This document shows, piece by piece, positions 57,501 to 64,000 of a stretch of 64,000 nt of DNA (the stretch's first letter is position 1; every line of letters starts with the position of its first letter). This DNA is from Owenia fusiformis (lineage: Eukaryota > Annelida > Polychaeta > Sabellida > Oweniidae), in NCBI GenBank assembly GCA_903813345.2, contig CAIIXF020000012.1:250001-314000 (forward strand), in the 5' to 3' direction. The notes beneath the pieces were generated by a model. The model did not search any database, was not told the origin of the DNA, and saw nothing but the letters and a program-made list of their open reading frames with translations. Made by a program: the position numbers and the translations under genes.

Positions 57501-60500
57501 TCAATGTATATACACATGCAATATGTATTAATGATCAATGTATATCCACATGCAATATGTATTAATGATCAATGTATATCCACATGCAATTTGTATTAAT
57601 GATGTTTTCAGATATTTTACTTGCAAGCCTCATTATGGGCTTTTTGCCCCAGCTCACAAGATCACAAAATTAACTACCAATGCTCAGAAACCTGCCCCCA
57701 AGACAGCAGCCCCTAAGGCCACCCTCAGCTCACTAAGTACCTCCATGGTTACTCCAAAACGTCGTCCATCAACAAATCTTTCCCGAGAGCGTAGTGGGAG
57801 CAATGACTCTGTCAGTAGTATATGTTCTAGTGTCAGCACGTCGAGTGTTTCCCGCAGTAGGGTAAGACTGGGAGTGACCTCCCTCAAGGACCAGGTACAT
57901 GTACACGCAGCGACAGCTCGCATTTTTCTTCCTCTCGTTAAAGTGTTTTTACGCTACCTAAGTCAGCCATTCAGCAGGTGATAGGTCATGTGACTATAAC
58001 CAATGAATATGATTGGTCAGGTATAATCATATGACCTTTTATCTCACATCTAATGTTTAATACTGGCAGTAAAGTGATTGTAAAAACTCTGGTTAATCAT
58101 GGCATTCATGTTTTGAAGTGCAAGTGTGGAATAGAGTTCTCAGCAAAGTATGACATTAACAAGGCAATTAAATGTTCAGAATATCAGAAAGAGGAAGGCA
58201 CACATTGGCATGTGTAGCACAGATAAATAGGTGATGCTCAAGTTAGGCAGTCCAGATGGCCCTTCAAACAAGTTTTCCTGATGGCTTCAGAGAACCATAT
58301 CGTTAATGGGTTGAATGCCAGCAACTGTGCATTAAACATGAGGAGAATATTTCAAACACCTTTGGGCAATAGTTGCGACTATTATATAAGTTATATCATG
58401 TACAAAGTGGAGGAAAGGAAATGCATGTGATATACTCATAATTGCCTACTATTCTGTTAATTTGGGGATATCACAATTTAATATTCAGTTTTTCTGTAAA
58501 ATTTAGTGGGCCATAGCCAAGTACTGTGCCTGTGATATGCCATGAATGATATGCCAAAAATGATATTCCTCATGAGAGATGTCTGGCATTTCTGTACAGT
58601 GTAAACTATTGCAACTGTAAATGTCATTCCTTGCTGATTCCATTCTTTCCCACTCTTTCTTTTTAAAACAACCACTATGATTATATTGTCCTCATTGCAT
58701 TGAGTATTATTGTAAAGCTGATCTAGAATGGAGTTTTTAATAGTTTATTTACAAAAATGGCTGATTGTAAACAACGAATTTACTGAGCAAACAATACAAT
58801 GCGCCATTTTTATAACTTAGTATGGTTTAGTAGAAATCCTCACAATTTATCAATTAATAAATTATTATTAGACATAGTTTGCAACTCTGTTATATGTTAT
58901 TAGATAATTTAACATTAATGCAGATTAGTTTGTATTTGTGTGCGCATTCCTGGAATTCATTTTGCTCACATTTTTTCATTCCATGTTTCCCTGTGTTGTA
59001 TTTATTTTACTAGTTCGTCTTTGTAGTTTATTTTTCCTCAGATTAAAGGCCTCATGTATTGTTTAAATCACTTTAATATTTAGATTATTAACAATATTTT
59101 TAAACTGTGCATAGGGCCTTTAATATGTTTTGAGGCAGTCATGCGCTTGAATGTCTTGTTTTATCCTGCAAGTGACATCCCCATCGTATCAAATTGATGT
59201 TTTGCTAACTGCTCATCATTTGCATGTTATTACCTGAACTTGTGTTTAGTTTGCTGCATGTTTTTACATTTTTTACCAGTTTCATTTTTGTTCTACTTTT
59301 AATGAATTTTAGCAATTAGTGAAACTTGTTTGTATTATTTTTACCCTCATCATGCAATCTTCTTATATAAGCATTGTAATTCTACATTTTTAGCTGTAAG
59401 TTTGAAATTTGCCTCTCTTTAAGCTGTGTGTTCATCTCGAGCTGCATGTACATGTACCTGCTGTATAAGGTTACTATGGTTACCAAGTAATAGTTTTCTA
59501 GTGAGGCCTAACATGCCTTTCCTAGGAGACTGTTCATATGCCAGGTGGTAACGCATCAATACATTATCATAAAGTATTCCTTGTGAGGGTTGTCCAAAAA
59601 CTATTTGAATTAGATCAAACATTTCAAGAGTTTTTGGATGACCCTCATATGTATATAAGTAACAGTAACATATATGTAAGGAAAAATGTGGATTTAGATT
59701 TGTGCAAGTCTAGCTTTTCCCATTGATGTCAGAAATTATTCATTTCTTGCAAAGTACAGTATTGATTAGTAGAACCGGCAAATACTTATAGTATAAAGTG
59801 AAGGTTTCATTAATATAACTCTGCTTTATGTAGGAAATGTTTCATTAGTGAACTCAAGTAAAGTAGAGTATATAGTGAAATAAGATTAAGTACCTTCATT
59901 ATTTTTTTGCTTTTCAATGAGATTTTCTTTGCATTTATTATGCAGTTCAACTTCAGCATGAATCTTCATCTGTCGTCTAACTTTAAACATTATAATGATG
60001 CGTCATTTTTGCTAATAGACTACTGCATGGCTTAAACATTTAACTGCTTCACATTTTTACACTGTCATCTTAGTTGATTTTTTTCTTTTGAGACCTTGAA
60101 TGTGTCATACATATTATGATGTATTATGATAGCAATTGCATTTCTGGTGATTTTGCTATAGATTTTGGAATATTGCCAAAGAAACATCTTGAAGTGCTGC
60201 CATAGTAACATCTTGAAATATTGCTAAATCAACATTTTGAAATACTGCCAAATTAATGATTGAAATATTGCCATAGTTACATCTTAATACTGCATATAGC
60301 ATTTGTAATATTTTTAATACTGCTAAATTAATGATTGAAATATGAATTACTGACATATCGAATTATTCAAAAATACTACCCTAGTAACCATTGTATAAAA
60401 TTGAAATACATGTATTGCCATTATAAAATTTTTAATTCTGCCAAATTCATGATTGAAATATGAAATATTGAAGTATTCAAAAATACTACCCCAGTAACCA

Positions 60501-62809
60501 TAGTAACACATTTTCAAATATTGCCATTATAACATTTTTAATTGTCAAATATTGCCATTATAACATTTTTAATTCTGCCAAATTCATGATTGAAATATGA
60601 AAAACTGACATATCGAATTATTCAAAAATACTACCCTCGTAACCAAAGTAACACATTTTCAAATATTGCCATTATAACATTTTTAATTTTGCCAAATTCA
60701 TGATTGAAATATGAAAAACTGACATATTGAATCATTCAAAAATACTACCCTAGTAACCATAGTAATACATTTTAAATATTGCCAATTAATAACCACATTA
60801 AGTAATGCCATAGAAGCATCTTTTGAATATTGCCATAGAAACATCTTCGGATATTGCCATTTGTTGAAATATTGTCTAATACTAACAAACTGAAATTTTG
60901 ACTCATGATAGAATCTTGAAATATTTCCATAATAAGAAATTTAAATACATCTATAAGCATAGTTACATTGTCAAAGATTGCCATAGTAACAACTTGAAAG
61001 CCAGTTGCTGTTCATGTATTGTAATAAATGACACCTTTAAGGGATAGATGTATGATAAATACAATGTGTAATCCTATTGTGTCATGCCCTGATTTCTAGA
61101 CTCCAGCCAAGACTGCCAAGCGACCTGGGGTGACCCCGAGTACAGCAACCACACAGGCTCTACAAGTAATCCTCATTATATTTTTATATTTCTCGATATA
61201 TTGTAAATGGAACAACTTTTGTAGCTCAAATACTATTTCGCTTGGAATTTGTCATATTGTTGCTGAGTTCAATTTCCATTATGGTAACAGGATTTTGAAG
61301 TGTTTTACTTATGAACCTATGCAGGTGTTACACTTATGGAAGGGTTACACCTATGCAGGTGTAACACTTATTGAAGGGTTACACCTATGCAGGTGTTACA
61401 CTTTACATGTTTTACTGTAAATTAGACAAAGATGTCAACATTTATGGAACAAATCATAATATATGTTCTGATATTTTATTGTTGTTTGTAATCCCAATTT
61501 GAATAAGACATAAGGCTCAGTTACTTTTGCATGAGTTATTGATCTTCTTTTTAAATTTCAGAAAGCCCTGAAGGAGAAAGAGGAGCACATAGAGCAGCTC
61601 CTGAGGGAGAGGGACCTTGAGAGGTCAGAGGTCGCTCGTGCAGCATCACAAGTTGAAGAAGTAAGGTCCCAACTATTGAATGAGATTCTTGAATGTTAAA
61701 ATAAGGATCTACTTATTGTGTTCATAGTTGTTCTCTTAGTCTGTCTGTTTTCATTTCATTGTTTTGCTGATACCTTAAGCTATCAAGTTTACCCTCATTT
61801 AGTGCTATTAATGACATTTTGTTCATTAATTTGATTCAGAGATTTTGAGAGTGTTGGAGAATTGTGTTTGAGAATGAATTAACCGACAAGTGCCAAGGCC
61901 ATGTGTTGCACATTGTATTAAAGAAATGAGAATTTTTTCCATTACTTAGTCTGAGAATGAACTAACCAGTTTGCGCCAGGACCATGCCTCATTCTTGATG
62001 AAATGAGAATAAAACATCTATTTTCCATTTCTTAGTCTGAGAATGAACTAACCAATGTGCGCCAGGACCATGCCTCATTCTTGATGAAATGAGAATAAAA
62101 CATCTATATTCCATTTCTTAGTCTGAGAATGAACTAACCAGTGTGCGCCAGGACCATGCCTCATATGTCGATGAAATGAGAATAAAACATCTATTTTCCA
62201 TTTCTTAGTCTGAGAATGAACTAACCAATGTGCGCCAGGACCATGCCTCATATGTTGATGAAATGGAGGAGTCCATGCAGGCCATGCAGATCAAAGTAGA
62301 AGATCTAGAGCAGCAGAAGAGGGATCTCTTAGCCCAGGTGGAGGAGGAAAAAAGGTTTGTGAATAACTCAACATTATTTCTCTTTTAACCATGTGTCAAG
62401 CTAAAAGGGCAAGTTTCGCAAGTATCGCAATCCTTGGTTGTCCAAGAGATAGAGCATGAGTGCTTTGTCTTTACATCCTTGCTAGCATTTTACTGAAGAT
62501 GTTAGTTTATAAAAGTCTTTATGAAATGGGAGAGAATATCAAAATATATTGTACCTTGTTTTCAAGTTTTGTGTCTATGAATCAGTTTCTTTGGCAATAA
62601 TTCTAGTTATGGCATTTATAATTAGTGATAAAAAAGAAAAAATCATTGTTCATATACTTTGTGCCCATCAGACAGATATGAGGAGTCAAAGCATACTTTA
62701 CAGCAAGGGGTTAAAGTATGGTTGCCATGGTTTTCTGTTGTTTTCTAGGAAAATTGAAGATTTGGAGTTCCAGGTTGAAGAACAGGGCATTAAAGAAGAT
62801 GAGGTGGAG
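51405..62809 (+). CDS. CLIP1: CLIP-170-type microtubule plus-end protein, 5' part
   Basis: Nine exons give about 495 codons, open at the window's right edge. Layout: residues 1-80 basic Ser/Pro-rich; CAP-Gly 1 about 83-146; Ser-rich linker; CAP-Gly 2 about 230-297; a second Ser-rich linker; coiled coil from about 394 on ([19 protein letters not shown] is very close to vertebrate CLIP-170). CAP-Gly domains bind the EEY/F tails of tubulin and EB proteins; the coiled coil dimerises. Both GKNDG motifs are intact. CLIP1 versus CLIP2 cannot be separated here, and invertebrates usually have one gene. Exons are listed below. Confidence 0.92.
51408..51419 (+). promoter_or_regulatory. Minimal uORF overlapping the CLIP start codon
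   Basis: ATG TTA GAA TGA: the stop shares two bases with the main ATG (51416-51418). Both ATGs have A at -3. Ribosomes using the first ATG would finish on top of the main start, so it could damp or tune CLIP translation if the mRNA includes these 11 bases. Confidence 0.5.
51531..52922. other. CLIP intron 1, 5' part
   Basis: AT-rich; no supported feature. Confidence 0.5.
52923..53196. mobile_element. MITE, TIR CACTGGCGGATCCA
   Basis: 274 bp between CACTGGCGGATCCAGAAA and, inverted at the right end, CACTGACAGATCCACAAA with a run of C just inside. The target duplication is uncertain (TACAC on both sides with a shift). No ORF. Confidence 0.65.
53197..54068. other. CLIP intron 1, 3' part
   Basis: Nothing recognised except a C/T-rich stretch near 53995-54045. 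Confidence 0.5.
54069..54155 (+). CDS. CLIP1: CLIP gene, exon 2
   Basis: Acceptor TTATTTAAG. Reads [20 protein letters not shown] and ends QNIQ plus one base. The donor is CAAG|GTATAT. Short alanine/serine-rich segment before CAP-Gly 1. Confidence 0.8.
54205..55230. repeat. 30-bp pyrimidine-rich tandem array
   Basis: About 33 units of CCCTCTGTTCCCCTTTTTAA plus GTGCCACCTT. The plus strand is mostly pyrimidine. Sub-variants (CCCCCGTTTTAAG, CCCATTTTTAAG) alternate in higher-order fashion. It lies in CLIP intron 2, about 50 bases after exon 2. Minus-strand frames ([10 protein letters not shown] repeats) are incidental. Confidence 0.92.
55457..55558. mobile_element. Hairpin MITE, about 102 bp
   Basis: Arms AAGCCCAACATGCACCAATT and, inverted, AAGCCCAACATACACCAATG. 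No ORF, no clear target duplication. Confidence 0.65.
55585..55750. repeat. 28-bp tandem array derived from the MITE arm
   Basis: Six units of CAGTCCCTTGTGCCCCATTG plus GTGTATAA. GTGCCCCATTGGTGTAT also occurs in the right arm of the adjacent MITE, so the array probably arose from it. Confidence 0.85.
56003..56098 (+). CDS. CLIP1: CLIP gene, exon 3: CAP-Gly 1, first half
   Basis: Acceptor TTATTGTAG. Contains [20 protein letters not shown], the first strands of CAP-Gly 1. The donor is CTAG|GTAAGA. Confidence 0.9.
56190..56618. repeat. 78-bp tandem array ending at the exon 4 acceptor
   Basis: About five units containing TATGCCACTATGGTTTATGA. The last unit reads CCACTATGGTTTGCAG and is the acceptor of exon 4. 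The units repeat the intron end but no exon bases. Confidence 0.9.
56619..57150 (+). CDS. CLIP1: CLIP gene, exon 4: CAP-Gly 1 end, linker, CAP-Gly 2 start
   Basis: Acceptor [29 protein letters not shown] then KNDGSVAG, with [10 protein letters not shown] at the domain's end. A linker of about 85 residues is rich in Ser, Thr and Pro. The second domain starts [20 protein letters not shown] and reaches [11 protein letters not shown]. The donor is AACG|GTATTA. Confidence 0.93.
57288..57600. repeat. 34-bp tandem array ending 11 bases before exon 5
   Basis: About nine units with core ATATCCACATGCAATATGTA. It ends directly before the TGTTTTCAG acceptor of exon 5. Confidence 0.9.
57612..57894 (+). 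CDS. CLIP1: CLIP gene, exon 5: CAP-Gly 2 end and Ser-rich linker
   Basis: Acceptor GATGTTTTCAG. Reads [19 protein letters not shown], then serine-rich sequence to SVSRSR. Two donors keep phase: AGG|GTAAGA after 57861 and CAG|GTACAT after 57894; the second adds 11 residues ([11 protein letters not shown]). Confidence 0.85.
57895..60164. other. CLIP intron 5, 5' part
   Basis: AT-rich with no supported exon. GGTTACTATGGTTACC at about 59469 is a palindromic, X-box-like motif. Confidence 0.45.
60165..61010. repeat. Degenerate tandem repeats, about 40-110 bp
   Basis: Old array built from AATATTGCCATAGTAACATC and CAAATTCATGATTGAAATAT segments. A larger unit of about 110 bp repeats three or four times (60360-60760). 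Several units contain GTAACCATAGTAAC. Confidence 0.75.
61100..61165 (+). CDS. CLIP1: CLIP gene, exon 6
   Basis: Acceptor GATTTCTAG. 22 codons, [20 protein letters not shown] then LQ, phase 0; the donor is [29 protein letters not shown] lines up with vertebrate TTALQEALKEK. Confidence 0.8.
61312..61400. repeat. 34-bp tandem repeat, about 2.5 copies
   Basis: Core GGGTTACACCTATGCAGGTG, in CLIP intron 6, 150 bases after exon 6. Confidence 0.85.
61562..61660 (+). CDS. CLIP1: CLIP gene, exon 7: start of coiled coil
   Basis: Acceptor [29 protein letters not shown] then [13 protein letters not shown], 33 codons, phase 0; the donor is GAA|GTAAGG. Strong heptad pattern. Confidence 0.9.
61866..62270 (+). 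repeat. 86-bp array of exon 8 acceptor copies (decoy exons)
   Basis: Copies start at 61950, 62036 and 62122, each CTTAG|TCTGAGAATGAACTA followed by about 50 exon bases, then the true exon at 62209. A decayed fourth copy lies near 61866. The first two decoys end in TGA because one base is missing; the third runs to TAG at the next acceptor. Confidence 0.93.
62209..62354 (+). CDS. CLIP1: CLIP gene, exon 8: coiled coil
   Basis: Acceptor [34 protein letters not shown] and on to QVEEEK plus two bases; the donor is AAAAG|GTTTGT. The upstream 86-bp repeats copy its acceptor and 5' part. Confidence 0.9.
62355..62748. other. CLIP intron 8
   Basis: No supported feature. Confidence 0.5.
62749..62809 (+). 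CDS. CLIP1: CLIP gene, exon 9: coiled coil
   Basis: Acceptor GTTTTCTAG. Completes R and reads [20 protein letters not shown], 20 codons; the donor is GAG|GTAAGG. Its donor is repeated in the 42-bp array that follows. The next exon lies beyond the window. Confidence 0.85.
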
Positions 62810-63075
62810 GTAAGGATATGTTATTTACTGGGAAGGATTGAATATGTTGAGGTAAGGATATGTTATTTACTGGGAGGGATTGAATATGTTGAGGTAAGGA
62901 TATGTTATTTACTGGGAGGGATTGAATATGTTGAGGTAAGGATATGTTATTTACTGGGAGGGATTGAATATGTTGGGGTAAGAATATAAGAATGTTATTT
63001 ACTGGGAGGGATTGAATATGTTGAGGTAAGGATATGTTATTTACTGGGAGGGATTCAATATGTTGAGGTAAGAAT
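62806..63075 (+). repeat. 42-bp array carrying copies of the exon 9 donor
   Basis: About six units, each GAG|GTAAGGATATGTTATTT then ACTGGGAGGGATTGAATATG. The GAGGTAAGG donor of exon 9 is the first unit. The period is 14 codons and the frame is open to 62989. The second half matches the arm of the hairpin element at 1364-1485. Confidence 0.92.
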
Positions 63076-64000
63076 ATTAGAATGTTCTAAAAATACATCT
63101 TTTTGTTGCAAAATCACAATAATTTTTAAAAAGAAGTGGTTCCATTTGGTATAAGCAGATGGCATCTGTAACAATTGTCACACTTTGTAACTATTTGCAT
63201 GTGGTGATTTTTATACTACAAGTATATAATGATTTGTTTTGAATTCTACTAAATTGAGATTCCTTAAACTATATTAAAGCTATTTAAGTTACATTAATTC
63301 TTCCTTGTGGAGTATAACCAACTACTGATTAAAATTGAACACATTTAATTTTCATCATTTGGAGTATTTTAATCTCTTTAGAGCAGTATTAATGATACAT
63401 TATTTCAGAGAATAAGACAGCTCAGAATAAAAAGAAAATTAGTAAGTTATACAATAATTCAGTAAAATCTGCAGCTTTAATGTTAACCCTCACCAGTCCA
63501 ATACCTATAACATAACATTGTTTAACCCTCATGCACAAATCCAAAACTCAGAAATGCAATGATCCAATAAATTAGCGATGTTTAACCCTTATCAGTCCAA
63601 CATTTTATTAATAGCAACAATACAAAAACAGGGCTTGCATTAACGGCGTCCCGTACATGTTAAGGACTCAAAAATAATTTGGAGGACGCAAAAATTGAAA
63701 ATATTTCCGTTTTTTGGACGCAAAATTTTTCTGGGTCAATACTACAATGTGTTTACAACGATACCTAACAAAAACAAATAATTATGATCTCTCACCTTTA
63801 TTTGAATCGTAAATAAGGCTCAACATGTTGAATATTTACAAATAATCATGATTCTCTCGAATTTTTTCGACTTTGTTTATTTTTAGATTTGAAACCATGA
63901 CACGCCACAGTTTTTCCTATTCAGAAACAAATATTAGGTTATTCATGAAATAAAATGTATTCATTGTCGAATGAACGAACATGCATTTATTCAGTCCGTA
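63076..64000. other. CLIP intron 9, to window edge
   Basis: Loose repeats of 'aaccctcaycagtccaa' at 63485-63600. No coiled-coil exon is seen in any frame. Confidence 0.5.

Noticed and set aside
1-64000. Integrated virus or toxin gene
   Set aside because: No viral structural or replication motif and no toxin-like secreted cysteine framework was found. The only reverse transcriptase is a LINE.

Overview
The window is eukaryotic genomic DNA: AT-rich, intron-rich, with GT-AG exons of 60-530 bases, many DNA transposons and about twenty tandem-repeat arrays. The mix of a Roco-type gene, a CLIP-170 gene, abundant TA- and TTAA-flanked elements and acatgtac-rich intron sequence suggests a marine invertebrate, most likely a bivalve mollusc or another lophotrochozoan. 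The phylum is inference and no species is claimed.

Minus strand, 43112 down to 1995 (or to 828 and beyond the left edge): one long gene of at least 23 coding exons. It encodes a leucine-rich-repeat / Roc / COR (Roco family) protein of about 1,234 residues, assembled here exon by exon. Every exon has GT and AG borders and every junction keeps phase. In order the protein has a basic, proline-containing N-terminus, a few cysteine-type leucine-rich repeats, a Roc-like domain that has lost its nucleotide-binding motifs, a COR domain, a cysteine-rich segment and a C-terminal region I do not recognise. There are two candidate 3' ends.

43.1-51.4 kb: apparently intergenic space between the divergent genes, filled with fold-back elements, a PIF/Harbinger remnant, MITEs and two tRNA-derived sequences.

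Plus strand, 51405 to beyond the right edge: the 5' part of a CLIP-170 (CLIP1-type) gene encoding a microtubule plus-end tracking protein. It has two CAP-Gly domains with intact GKNDG motifs, a serine-rich linker and the start of the coiled coil.

The striking feature is the relation between the satellites and splicing. In at least ten arrays (eight in the Roco gene, two in CLIP) each repeat unit is a copy of a splice junction: the end of an exon plus its donor, or an acceptor plus the start of its exon. The real exon is the last unit at the edge of the array. Five arrays are donor type and spread downstream; five are acceptor type and spread upstream. Together they present well over a hundred decoy splice sites. 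Four other arrays stop within about 30 bases of an acceptor and one within about 30 bases of a donor. The long open reading frames in the arrays (up to 515 codons) are by-products of repeat periodicity and are not annotated as genes.
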